A stretch of 64,000 bases of DNA, from contig NZ_JAVIFV010000002.1 of assembly GCF_031157375.1 (NCBI RefSeq), positions 1 through 64,000 of the forward strand, written 5' to 3'. The translations under genes and the position numbers were made by a program. The notes below the pieces were generated by a model. The model worked only from the letters and a program-made list of their open reading frames with translations, was not told the DNA's origin and searched no databases. This stretch comes from Sphingosinicella sp. LHD-64. GTDB lineage: Bacteria > Pseudomonadota > Alphaproteobacteria > Sphingomonadales > Sphingomonadaceae. Shown in pieces: positions 8,886 through 16,427 of this stretch (positions are counted from its first letter, which is position 1; each line of letters opens with the position of its first letter).

Positions 8886-8962
8886 TGGTCGGGGCGACTG
8901 GATTCGAACCAGCGACCCCCACACCCCCAGTGTGATGCGCTACCAGGCTGCGCTACGCCCCG
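8886..8962 (-). tRNA. tRNA-Pro, anticodon GGG
   Basis: Read on the minus strand the 77 bases fold as a cloverleaf: acceptor CGGGGCG/CGCCCCG, D arm GCGC...GCGC, anticodon stem TCACA/TGTGG with loop CTGGGGG (anticodon GGG), T arm GCTGG-TTCGAAT-CCAGT, discriminator A, and an encoded CCA end. The anticodon reads CCC/CCU proline codons, in keeping with GC-rich codon use. Confidence 0.95.
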
Positions 8963-9076
8963 ACCAAGGCTGGCGCATTTAGGCGGGGGGCGCGACGATG
9001 GCAAGCGAGTCGACGCCGGTGATTGACTTCGGTGGCAACGTTGTTAGTTTCTTTTCGAAACTTATTGGAGCAACCG

Positions 9077-9541
9077 GTGGAATATGGTGTCGCCACGGCC
9101 CAGCAGATCAAGGACCTGTCCGGTCTCGAGACGTTGCGGGCGATGCTGGCGGGCAACCTCCCCGCGCCGCCAATTGCTGAAACACTGGGTTTCCTGCTCG
9201 TCGAGGTCGAGAAGGGCCGCGCCGTCTTCGAGGGCGTTCCCGGACCGCATCTTCTGAACCCGCTCGGGTCGGTCCATGGCGGCTACGCCCTGACCCTGAT
9301 CGACAGCGCCTGCGGCTGTGCGGTCCATAGCGAGATCGGGCCGGGCGTCGGCTACACCACGGTCGAGACCAAGGTGAACTTCACCCGCCCGATCGACCCT
9401 GACGGCGGCCCGATCCGCTGCGAAGGCCGGGTGCTGAGCCGCGGCCGCCAGATCGCGACCGCCGAAGCCTTCCTGCGCGCGGCCGACGGCAAGCTCCTCG
9501 CCCACGGCACCTCGACCCTGATCATCTTTCCGGGGCGTTAG
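9077..9541 (+). CDS. PaaI-family hotdog-fold thioesterase
   Basis: Predicted acyl-CoA (probably phenylacetyl- or other aromatic acyl-CoA) thioesterase of 154 aa. The hotdog signature is HLLNPLGSVHGGYALTLIDS, with HGG-x9-D typical of the PaaI/YdiI group, followed by a beta-rich half ending LLAHGTSTLIIFPGR. Start choice: GTG 9077 has GGAG 6 bases upstream and gives VEYGVATAQQIKDLSG; the upstream TTG at 9023 would add unsupported residues. It is divergent from tRNA-Pro and convergent with the RHS-tip island. Substrate cannot be decided from sequence. Confidence 0.85.
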   Translation: MEYGVATAQQIKDLSGLETLRAMLAGNLPAPPIAETLGFLLVEVEKGRAVFEGVPGPHLLNPLGSVHGGYALTLIDSACGCAVHSEIGPGVGYTTVETKVNFTRPIDPDGGPIRCEGRVLSRGRQIATAEAFLRAADGKLLAHGTSTLIIFPGR

Positions 9542-9624
9542 CGTTTTGCACCTCAGCGAAGCCCGGGACCATAGTCACATGATAAGGCTCTGAGAATGTT
9601 ATCACGCCTTGCCAGCTAAGCTCT

Positions 9625-9780
9625 TTATCTCGACCGGCGCCTAGCCCAAAGAGAAACAGGGACAATCAGAAAAGCTAGCAAAATAAAGAACACCAGCGTA
9701 TTTTCAGAAAAATGATATGCAATAGCTGCGCAGACTATAATAAAAATGATCCAACTGACCAAGTAGCTTGGGCGTGACAT
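9625..9780 (-). CDS. Small two-helix membrane protein downstream of RHS tip B, candidate immunity protein
   Basis: Product of 51 aa with two membrane segments (LVSWIIFIIVCAAIAYHF and TLVFFILLAFLIVPVSLW) and a basic C-terminus (ARRRSR). A good ribosome binding site (GCAGGAGT) lies 6 bases before ATG 9780; the 62-aa version beginning at 9813 lacks one and overlaps tip B. The DNA is clearly AT-richer than the window average, as is common in polymorphic-toxin immunity genes. It is the last gene of the minus-strand island, 13 bases after the RHS tip gene. I recognise no family; the immunity role is inferred from position only. Confidence 0.5.
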   Translation of the reverse strand: MSRPSYLVSWIIFIIVCAAIAYHFSENTLVFFILLAFLIVPVSLWARRRSR

Positions 9781-9793
9781 AGAAGACTCCTGC

Positions 9794-10555
9794 TTAATTA
9801 CATTGAAGATCATATAACGGCGGCGTCGAGACGGCTACGTTCGCTCCGACATTAACGTAGGCGAGAGGCGTTCCGGCTCTTCCCATAGCGCCCCCTGACC
9901 AACCCGGGTCCGTGCCGATAATGTTGTATGATGTTTGCGCGCCTTGGTTCAAGCCGGGGGCTACCGGCAATGCACCTCCTGCCGTCACTGCCAAATTGGC
10001 TGAAGCCACACCTCCTCCGCTTGGCTGTACGCCATAGTTTGGGCCAGCGCCCATCCCAAGGCCAAGGCCGACACCAAGCGAACCGGACAGCGCAAACCTG
10101 CCGTTAGCTAAATCGACATTGTAAGCACCTCCTACAGAACCGCCGACGCCACGGTACAAGTCGGCTCCACCGCCAAATGCCAATGTCGGGAGTGAGCAGA
10201 CCGTGGCTACTGCTTGAGCCCGCGTGCTTGAGAATAGCCGGCCGATTCGACAGAACAGGCCGCACGGTCTGACGGCCGTAATGACTATCTCTCCTTCATC
10301 TCCAGGATTTGTTCCCGAATACGGAGTGAAGGGGAAAGCGGGGATCACACGTGGTCCGCACATATCCGGAAACACGGCGCACACGCTCGCCGTGACCACG
10401 ATCGGGTCCTGCGAACGGTCGCCGTCGCCATCTTCCCGGCGCGGGTCTTCCACGAGGCCGCTCGGATCGGTGAAATTGATGGGATCGTTCCCGACATAGG
10501 CGCACAGGTTGGCCTCCCATTCGTGGCCCGACGCTCTTGTGGTCATCGTCAACAT
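9794..10555 (-). CDS. Orphan RHS C-terminal tip protein B
   Basis: Product of 253 aa. Residues 16-34 (NLCAYVGNDPINFTDPSGL) are the end of an RHS repeat-associated core, which normally sits at the C-terminal border of a protein of over 1000 aa; here almost nothing of the core remains. The first 69 residues are identical to tip A. The rest is unique: a linker with EIVITAVRP, then a Gly/Ala-rich segment with beta-like repeats (GGSVGGAYNVDLANGRF, SLGVGLGLGMGAGPNYG). GAGGAG lies 7 bases before ATG 10555, so it looks expressible on its own. In RHS families such tails are often toxins; I recognise no catalytic motif here, so toxicity is inference. Confidence 0.65.
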   Translation of the reverse strand: MLTMTTRASGHEWEANLCAYVGNDPINFTDPSGLVEDPRREDGDGDRSQDPIVVTASVCAVFPDMCGPRVIPAFPFTPYSGTNPGDEGEIVITAVRPCGLFCRIGRLFSSTRAQAVATVCSLPTLAFGGGADLYRGVGGSVGGAYNVDLANGRFALSGSLGVGLGLGMGAGPNYGVQPSGGGVASANLAVTAGGALPVAPGLNQGAQTSYNIIGTDPGWSGGAMGRAGTPLAYVNVGANVAVSTPPLYDLQCN

Positions 10556-10841
10556 GTCTCGTCTCCTCATTCGACAGGTTCAGGGCAGGATCGACGGCGT
10601 TCTGCCGTCCTCAGTCAGCCGGTCTCGGGCTCCCAGCCCAGCGCGAAGGCCGTGGTGAAGATTGCGCGGTTGCGGCACCACAGGAACTGGTAGCGCGGCT
10701 GCAGGTGGATCGGGACGAGCGCCTGCATCCCGTAGCGGTCGAGGAAGTCGCGCCGCAGGATGCGCTCGTACATGCCGCCCATGTTGACGAGGGCAAGCGC
10801 GTTGCGCGGATAGTGTTCGAGGATCGCCTCGCAGACGGCGA
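10353..10841. repeat. Direct repeat, left copy (489 bp)
   Basis: By eye these 489 bases match 11633-12121 without a difference, at an offset of 1280. The unit spans the start of an RHS tip gene, the intergenic segment with its small GACGGC/GCCGTC hairpin, and the last 75 codons of the transglutaminase-like gene. Similarity ends abruptly at the right side and fades gradually at the left. Confidence 0.95.
10615..10841 (-). pseudogene. Duplicated 3' fragment of the transglutaminase-like gene
   Basis: Identical to the last 227 bases (including the stop) of the intact gene at 11895-12809. There is no start codon or ribosome binding site in frame and the copy breaks off at 10841, twenty bases before the DUF6968-like stop codon. 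It is a scar of the duplication or insertion that created the array, not a working gene. Confidence 0.9.
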
Positions 10842-10861
10842 GATTTACGGTGATCGTGGGT

Positions 10862-11203
10862 TCAGCCAGATGCGAGATCTCTGATTACGTCCGGGACAGG
10901 AAACCCTAGATCTCTTTCTTGCATTCCTCCGTCCCAAACAAGGCTTCCTGATCGATATAGTTCGGAAGTGTATAGATCGGTTCCAATTTTTTTCATTGCT
11001 AAGCATAACGACTGAACAGAGTCAATTCCTATTGCGTATCTAACTTTCCTCTCCGATCCCCAGTCGATGACATATTTGCACCAATACTCCTCGTTACTTT
11101 CATCGTGCAGATATGGTTCTGATATATATACGTTTATCCGAACTCCATCTTTAGATCTAAGCGATCTGCTGGCAACTATATTTCCGATCCCTAAATCTTC
11201 CAT
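10862..11203 (-). CDS. DUF6968-like protein, candidate immunity protein for RHS tip A
   Basis: Product of 113 aa, cytosolic, starting MEDLGIGNIVASRSLRSKDG. The order IG..VA.R.L....G....V.I.EP, then EYWCKYVIDW, then AIGIDSVQSLCLAMKKIGTDL and the end DLGFPVPD agrees with what I know of the DUF6968 family. AGGAGAATATC lies directly before the start. Base composition is much AT-richer than the surroundings, suggesting transfer. It follows RHS tip A by 14 bases on the same strand, the position typical of an immunity gene in polymorphic-toxin loci. Family membership is fairly likely; the immunity role is inference. Confidence 0.65.
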   Translation of the reverse strand: MEDLGIGNIVASRSLRSKDGVRINVYISEPYLHDESNEEYWCKYVIDWGSERKVRYAIGIDSVQSLCLAMKKIGTDLYTSELYRSGSLVWDGGMQERDLGFPVPDVIRDLASG

Positions 11204-11217
11204 GATATTCTCCTGTA

Positions 11218-11835
11218 TTAAGGAACTGGAACTAAATTCCTGGGCGGAAAAAGAATTCTGCTTCCAATGCTAATGATCCAATATAGAAAAGCTCCCATGG
11301 CTACCGCTGCGCCAGCTTCTCTCCATGTCACCAGAGGCGGAATGGGGCGATTTGCCGCTCTTGCCGCATCGCGTTCAGCCGCGCTGGCCCAACACCGGGC
11401 ACGAACCTCACGATCTCGTAGTGACCGACAAACAGCATAGTCCTCCTCGGCTGCGGCATCTCTTTCATCCCAGGATACAGACGCAGTGGAGAATAGGCCA
11501 TGGGATGCCCTCAGCCTGGGAGCCGGCTGTCTAACACGAACTCCCGTCACCACGATTTCCTCTTCGACCTGCTCTCTCGGCCGAGGTCCGGTTCCCCATA
11601 CAGGATCGATGCGTATGGCCGGAACCACGCGAGGTCCGCACATATCCGGAAACACGGCGCACACGCTCGCCGTGACCACGATCGGGTCCTGCGAACGGTC
11701 GCCGTCGCCATCTTCCCGGCGCGGGTCTTCCACGAGGCCGCTCGGATCGGTGAAATTGATGGGATCGTTCCCGACATAGGCGCACAGGTTGGCCTCCCAT
11801 TCGTGGCCCGACGCTCTTGTGGTCATCGTCAACAT
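11218..11835 (-). CDS. Orphan RHS C-terminal tip protein A
   Basis: Product of 205 aa sharing residues 1-69 with tip B, including the RHS core end NLCAYVGNDPINFTDPSGL and the linker QDPIVVTASVCAVFPDMCGP. The unique tail has an EEIVVTGVRVRQ segment, a Cys/Arg-rich helix (VCRSLRDREVRARCWASAAE) and, near the C-terminus, one membrane segment (AAVAMGAFLYWIISIGSRIL). GAGGAG lies 7 bases before ATG 11835. An in-frame ATG at 11850 has no such site. It starts 59 bases after the stop of the transglutaminase-like gene. Whether the tail is a toxin, for example a membrane-acting one, cannot be seen. Confidence 0.65.
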   Translation of the reverse strand: MLTMTTRASGHEWEANLCAYVGNDPINFTDPSGLVEDPRREDGDGDRSQDPIVVTASVCAVFPDMCGPRVVPAIRIDPVWGTGPRPREQVEEEIVVTGVRVRQPAPRLRASHGLFSTASVSWDERDAAAEEDYAVCRSLRDREVRARCWASAAERDAARAANRPIPPLVTWREAGAAVAMGAFLYWIISIGSRILFPPRNLVPVP

Positions 11836-12121
11836 GTCTCGTCTCCTCATTCGACAGGTTCAGGGCAGGATCGACGGCGTTCTGCCGTCCTCAGTCAGCC
11901 GGTCTCGGGCTCCCAGCCCAGCGCGAAGGCCGTGGTGAAGATTGCGCGGTTGCGGCACCACAGGAACTGGTAGCGCGGCTGCAGGTGGATCGGGACGAGC
12001 GCCTGCATCCCGTAGCGGTCGAGGAAGTCGCGCCGCAGGATGCGCTCGTACATGCCGCCCATGTTGACGAGGGCAAGCGCGTTGCGCGGATAGTGTTCGA
12101 GGATCGCCTCGCAGACGGCGA
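11633..12121. repeat. Direct repeat, right copy (489 bp)
   Basis: Partner of 10353-10841. Here the transglutaminase-like part continues into a full-length gene, so this side keeps the original junction on its right. Confidence 0.95.
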
Positions 12122-12809
12122 TCCCCTCCTCGTAGCGCCTGCTGTCGCGCAGATGCTGGATGTTCGCCATTGCCATCAGCGCGATGCCCTCGCGGCGCGA
12201 CAGGGTCTGCATGTAGAGCCCGCTGGCGATCGATCGCGCGCTGATGCCGAGGGTCCGGATGAGCCAGATGTCGCGCGCCGGATCGGCGCCGCCGGTCGCC
12301 TCCAGGTTCACCATGCGCCCCTCGGCGTTGCGATAGCGCAGGAAGACATGGCACGGCGCGCTGGCGAGCCGCATGTCGATGCCCAGCTTCTCCGCCAGGA
12401 TCAGGAACAGGATCGGCATGGAGACGCAGTCGCCGCGCCGCGTCGCCAGATAGTGGGAGATCAGCTTGACCCGGACGTTCGCGCCCTTGTGGTTGTCATG
12501 GTCATAGGCGAACGGCCGGTGACCGTTCCACGGGCCGCTCCGGTAGATCAGCCGCCGCAGCGCCGCGAGCCTGGCCTCGTCGTCCGCAACGGAGCCCGCC
12601 ATCTCCAGCGCCCGCGCCGCCATCGCATCGAGCTCGGCCATGACCGCGGCCGGATCGAAGCCGGGATCGACGAGATGGTCGAGCGCCAGCTTGGCCTTGC
12701 CATAGTCCAGCTCCGCGTCCGGCACGGACAGGATCGCGCGCACCGCCGCCACCACGCCGTGCGACTCCGCCGGCTGAACCCGCTCCGCCTCCGCAACCGC
12801 CGCGGCCAT
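11895..12809 (-). CDS. Transglutaminase-like superfamily protein with C-terminal TPR-like region
   Basis: Product of 304 aa. The central part resembles transglutaminase-like/SirB1-type folds: RRGDCVSMPILFLILAEKLG holds the candidate nucleophile Cys, PCHVFLRY the His, and MVNLEATGG an acidic/amide third residue. The C-terminal 100 residues (SRREGIALMAMANIQHLRDS onward) are TPR-like helices. A ribosome binding site AAAGGAGAG lies 6 bases before ATG 12809. It is the first gene of the minus-strand island and reads into RHS tip A. Its DNA is GC-rich like the core genome, so it may be the resident gene next to which RHS tips were inserted rather than part of the cargo. Substrate unknown. Confidence 0.7.
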   Translation of the reverse strand: MAAAVAEAERVQPAESHGVVAAVRAILSVPDAELDYGKAKLALDHLVDPGFDPAAVMAELDAMAARALEMAGSVADDEARLAALRRLIYRSGPWNGHRPFAYDHDNHKGANVRVKLISHYLATRRGDCVSMPILFLILAEKLGIDMRLASAPCHVFLRYRNAEGRMVNLEATGGADPARDIWLIRTLGISARSIASGLYMQTLSRREGIALMAMANIQHLRDSRRYEEGIAVCEAILEHYPRNALALVNMGGMYERILRRDFLDRYGMQALVPIHLQPRYQFLWCRNRAIFTTAFALGWEPETG

Positions 12810-13056
12810 GCGACTCTCCTTTCGCCCATCTGGAACAAAAGAAGAACAAACGAAATCCTATTTCGCAAGCCCGAAAATGGGCGGCCACAGAAGAAGGCCC
12901 GGTACCAGCCGACCGGGCGGAGCGGCGGTGCCGAAACGCAACACTTGTCGCGCCTTCGGGGCGGCTCGCCTTGCCTTGGCAAGTGGCCACACCCATGATA
13001 GTCGCCTCGCGCTTTACGGGTCCGCTTCGAGGCGGGCCATTCCCAGGTAGGACCAC

Positions 13057-13392
13057 ATGTTCGCATCGCCAGCCTTCGCCGCGACCGGCGGGACCGCATC
13101 GGGGGGGACCGCCGGGTTCCTGGTCCAGATCTTCCCGCTCGTCCTCATCTTCGTCATCTTCTACTTCCTGCTGATCCGCCCACAGCAGCGGCGGATGAAG
13201 CAGCACCAGCAGATGATCATGGACGTGAAGCCGCGCGACGTTGCGGTTACCAATGGCGGCCTGATCGGCAAGGTCACCAAGGTCGACGAGAACGAGATCG
13301 AGCTCGAGATCGCCCCGAACACCCGCGTCCGGGTGGTGAAATCGATGCTGAGCGACATCCGCCCGCACGGCACCAAGGCGGCGAACGACTGA
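13057..13392 (+). CDS. yajC: Preprotein translocase subunit YajC
   Basis: Accessory subunit of the SecDF-YajC complex at the inner membrane. The 111-aa product has a short periplasmic N-terminus, one membrane helix (FLVQIFPLVLIFVIFYFLLI) followed at once by the hallmark RPQQRRMKQHQ, and a small cytoplasmic domain with TNGGLIGKVTKV. Start ATG 13057 has AGGTAGGA upstream. It lies one base before secD, as in most proteobacteria, and forms one operon with secD and secF. About 250 bases upstream to the divergent transglutaminase-like gene must hold both promoters. Confidence 0.95.
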   Translation: MFASPAFAATGGTASGGTAGFLVQIFPLVLIFVIFYFLLIRPQQRRMKQHQQMIMDVKPRDVAVTNGGLIGKVTKVDENEIELEIAPNTRVRVVKSMLSDIRPHGTKAAND

Positions 13393-13393
13393 G

Positions 13394-14977
13394 ATGCTGA
13401 ACTTCCCAAGCTGGAAGATCTGGGGCATCACGCTCCTCAGCGCCCTCTGCGTGCTGCTGGCGGTGCCGAGCTTCCTCCCCGCCAGTGCCTACAACCAGCT
13501 GCCCGGCTTCGTCCGCGCCATCCACATCAACCTCGGCCTCGACCTCGCCGGCGGCAGCCACCTGCTGCTCGAGGCCGACACGAGCGGCCTGGCGCAGACC
13601 CGCGCCGAGGCGCTGGAGGACAATCTCCGCCGCGAACTGCGCGGCGCCAGCATCCAGATCGGCGAGGTCTCCGCGCGCGGCGGCCAGCTGAGCTTCATCG
13701 TGCGCAATCCGGCACAGGTGAACCAGGCCCGCGACCTCGGCCGCCAGCTGGCCCAGCCCGCCGGCTTCGGCTCGACCGCCGAATGGTCGGTCGACGTCGA
13801 GGGCAGCCGGATCACCATGCGGCCGACCTCGGCCGGCCAGAACCAGGCGATCGACCAGGCGATGGACGTCGCCCGCGACGTCATCGACCGGCGCATCAAT
13901 GCGCTCGGCACGCTGGAGCCGACGATCATCCGCCAGGGCGAGAACCGGATCATGGTCCAGGTGCCGGGCCTGCAGGATCCCGAGGCGCTCAAGAACCTGA
14001 TCGGCCGCACCGCCCGGCTCGAATTCAAGCTGGTCGATCTGACCGCGACGCCCGAGCAGCTCCAGGCCGGCCGTGCGCCGGTCGGCAGCCAGATCCTGCC
14101 GATGGCCGAAGGCGGCGGCCGCATCGCCGTCCAGCGCCGCGCGATGATCACCGGCGACCAGATCACCGACGCGCAGCAGGCCTTCGGTCAGCAGGGCGAG
14201 CCGGTCGTCACGATCCGCTTCGACGGCGCCGGCAGCCGCCGCTTCGCCCGGGTGACGCAGGAGAACGTGAACAAGCCGTTCGCCATCATTCTCGACAACG
14301 TCGTTCTGTCCGCGCCGAACATCAACGAGCCGATCCTCGGCGGCTCGGCGCAGATTTCCGGCAGCTTCACCGTCGAGACAGCCAACGCGCTCGCCATCTC
14401 GCTCCGCTCCGGCCGCCTGCCGGTCGAACTGAGCGTTATCGAAGAGCGGACCGTCGGTCCGGATCTCGGCGCCGACTCGATCCGCCTCGGCGTCATCGCC
14501 TCGATCATCGCGACGCTCGCCGTCATCGTCTTCATGCTGGCGACCTATGGCCGGTTCGGCGTCTACACGACGATCGGCCTGATCGTGAACGGCTTCATGA
14601 TCATCGGCATCATGGCCTTCTTCAATGCGACGCTCACCCTGCCCGGCATTGCCGGCTTCGTGCTCACCATCGGCGCCGCGGTCGACGCCAACGTGCTGAT
14701 CAACGAGCGTATCCGCGAGGAGCAGCGCAAGGGCAAAAGACTGCTCGACGCGCTCGAATCGGGCTATCGCGAGGCGCAAACCGCGATCTTCGACGCCAAC
14801 ATCACCAACACGATCGCCGCGATCCTGATGTTCTACTTCGGCTCCGGCCCGATCCGCGGCTTCGCGGTGGTGCTGATGATCGGCATCGTCACCTCGGTGT
14901 TCACCGCGGTCAATCTCACCCGGATGATGGTGGCGCTCTGGATCCGCCGCGCGCGACCGAAGGAACTGCATATATGA
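13394..14977 (+). CDS. secD: Protein translocase subunit SecD
   Basis: Inner-membrane subunit that uses proton motive force to help release exported proteins on the periplasmic side. The 527-aa product shows an N-terminal helix (ITLLSALCVLLAVPSFLPA), the conserved GLDLAGGSHLLLE strand at about residue 50, a large periplasmic domain and a C-terminal bundle with VLTIGAAVDANVLINERIRE near residue 425, the SecD/SecF signature. ATG 13394 is right after the yajC stop. Length fits the alphaproteobacterial form. A palindromic repeat separates it from secF. Confidence 0.96.
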   Translation: MLNFPSWKIWGITLLSALCVLLAVPSFLPASAYNQLPGFVRAIHINLGLDLAGGSHLLLEADTSGLAQTRAEALEDNLRRELRGASIQIGEVSARGGQLSFIVRNPAQVNQARDLGRQLAQPAGFGSTAEWSVDVEGSRITMRPTSAGQNQAIDQAMDVARDVIDRRINALGTLEPTIIRQGENRIMVQVPGLQDPEALKNLIGRTARLEFKLVDLTATPEQLQAGRAPVGSQILPMAEGGGRIAVQRRAMITGDQITDAQQAFGQQGEPVVTIRFDGAGSRRFARVTQENVNKPFAIILDNVVLSAPNINEPILGGSAQISGSFTVETANALAISLRSGRLPVELSVIEERTVGPDLGADSIRLGVIASIIATLAVIVFMLATYGRFGVYTTIGLIVNGFMIIGIMAFFNATLTLPGIAGFVLTIGAAVDANVLINERIREEQRKGKRLLDALESGYREAQTAIFDANITNTIAAILMFYFGSGPIRGFAVVLMIGIVTSVFTAVNLTRMMVALWIRRARPKELHI

Positions 14978-14987
14978 CGATCACTCT

Positions 14988-15069
14988 CGTCATCCCGGCG
15001 AAGGCCGGGATCTCAGGACAAGAAGTCACGGCCTGGCCCAACGAGACCCCGGCCTTCGCCGGGGTGACG
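14988..15069. repeat. Palindromic intergenic repeat between secD and secF (family R1)
   Basis: Two facing hairpins, CCCGGCGAAGGCCGGGATC on the left and CCCCGGCCTTCGCCGGGG on the right, framed by CGTCAT and GTGACG. It sits inside the secD-secF operon, where it adds about 100 bases that most such operons lack. It might act as an RNA hairpin that tunes expression of secF relative to secD. Confidence 0.85.
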
Positions 15070-15085
15070 GGAAGGATGTAGTCCC

Positions 15086-16066
15086 ATGCGCCTGCTGAAG
15101 CTCGTCCCCGACAACACCAACATCGATTTCATGAAGTGGCGCCATGTCGCGCTGATGCTGTCGATCCTCATCACCGCGGCGGCGATTGCGCTGGTCGCGG
15201 TCCGCGGCCTCAACCTCGGCGTCGACTTCATCGGCGGCCAGAGCGTGCAGGTGACCTTCGCGCAGGCGCCCGATCTCGACGACCTGCGCAACCGGGTCGA
15301 CGGCCTCGGCCATGGCGAATCCACCCTGCAGGAGTTCGGCGCACCCAACGTCATCGCCATCCGCATGCCGCTGCCGGAGGGTGGCGAAGCGGCGGCCGCG
15401 CAGGTCGCGAGCCAGGTCCGCCAGACCATCTCCGAACGCTATCCCGACGCGCGCTTCGACGCGGTCGAGACCGTGTCCGGCAAGGTTTCCGAGGAGCTGT
15501 TCCGCTCCGGCGCGCTCGCCATCGCGCTCGCGATGCTCGGCATCGCCATCTACATCTGGGTCCGGTTCGAATGGCAGTTCGGCGTCGGCGCGCTGATCAC
15601 GCTCTTCCACGACGTCGCGATGACGATGGGATTCTTCGCCCTCACCCAGCTCGAGTTCAACCTCAACGTGATCGCCGCGGTCCTCACCATCGTCGGCTAT
15701 TCGCTGAACGACACGGTCGTCATCTACGACCGCATCCGCGAGAATCTGCGCAAATACCGCAAGATGGAGATCGTGCCGCTGCTCAACCTTTCCCTGAACG
15801 AGACGCTGTCGCGCACGATGGTGACGTCGCTCTCGATCCTGCTCGCGCTCGGCGCGCTGCTGCTGTTCGGGCCGGACGTGATCTTCGGCCTCACCATCGC
15901 GATCTTCATCGGCATCTTCGTCGGCACCTATTCGTCGATCTACGTCTCGTCGCCGGTGCTGACGCTGCTCGGGGTCTCCTCCGACAGCTTCCTGCCCAGA
16001 GACCCGGTGGGCCGCGCCGAGCGTGGGGGTCCGCGCAACGAAAGCCATGACGGCGCCCGGGTTTGA
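15086..16066 (+). CDS. secF: Protein translocase subunit SecF
   Basis: Partner of SecD in the Sec export motor. The 326-aa product has the start MKWRHVALMLSILITAAAI, the strand motif GLNLGVDFIGGQSVQV near residue 45 and the membrane signature VGYSLNDTVVIYDRIRENLR at about residue 204, plus SLNETLSRTMVTSLSILLA. Six membrane helices can be recognised. The Ser/Arg/Gly-rich C-terminal tail overlaps the next gene by 20 bases, which suggests translational coupling with the Mth938-domain gene. Confidence 0.96.
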   Translation: MRLLKLVPDNTNIDFMKWRHVALMLSILITAAAIALVAVRGLNLGVDFIGGQSVQVTFAQAPDLDDLRNRVDGLGHGESTLQEFGAPNVIAIRMPLPEGGEAAAAQVASQVRQTISERYPDARFDAVETVSGKVSEELFRSGALAIALAMLGIAIYIWVRFEWQFGVGALITLFHDVAMTMGFFALTQLEFNLNVIAAVLTIVGYSLNDTVVIYDRIRENLRKYRKMEIVPLLNLSLNETLSRTMVTSLSILLALGALLLFGPDVIFGLTIAIFIGIFVGTYSSIYVSSPVLTLLGVSSDSFLPRDPVGRAERGGPRNESHDGARV

Positions 16067-16427
16067 GCGCACGCCGGCGGCCGGCGGCCCGCTGGTCCGG
16101 GGCTTTTCGGGAAACCGGTTCAAGATCGACGGCCGGACCTATGAGGCCGTCCTGCTCACGCCCGAACGGGCGGTCATGTGGGAAGCCCCCGACCTGGCCG
16201 ACCTGACCGCCGCCGATGTGGCGCCGCTGCTTGCCCTCGATCCGGCACCGGAATTCGTCGTCCTCGGCACCGGGAGGACGACCGCCCCTCCGCCGCGCGC
16301 CTTCGTCGCGGTGCTGGAGGACAAGGGCATCGGCGTCGAGGCGATGGGCAGCCGCGCGGCGGCCCGGACCTTCGGCCTGCTCCGCGGCGAAGGCCGCTGG
16401 ATCGCGGCCGCGCTGATGCCGCTCTAA
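16047..16427 (+). CDS. Mth938-like domain protein (DUF498/NDUFAF3 family)
   Basis: Small cytosolic protein of 126 aa with the FSGNRFKIDGRTYEAVLLTP start, a central EFVVLGTGRTT stretch and IGVEAMGSRAAARTFGLLRG, all typical of the Mth938/NDUFAF3 domain. Mitochondrial members assist complex I assembly; the bacterial role is not established. Following secF is the usual place for this gene in alphaproteobacteria. ATG 16047 lies inside the secF end. Its stop overlaps the convergent glycosyltransferase stop by 3 bases. Confidence 0.85.
   Translation: MTAPGFERTPAAGGPLVRGFSGNRFKIDGRTYEAVLLTPERAVMWEAPDLADLTAADVAPLLALDPAPEFVVLGTGRTTAPPPRAFVAVLEDKGIGVEAMGSRAAARTFGLLRGEGRWIAAALMPL

Noticed and set aside
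8886-9076. Integration site or genomic island border at tRNA-Pro
   Set aside because: No integrase gene and no direct repeat of the tRNA end were found in the window, although the RHS island begins about 600 bases away.
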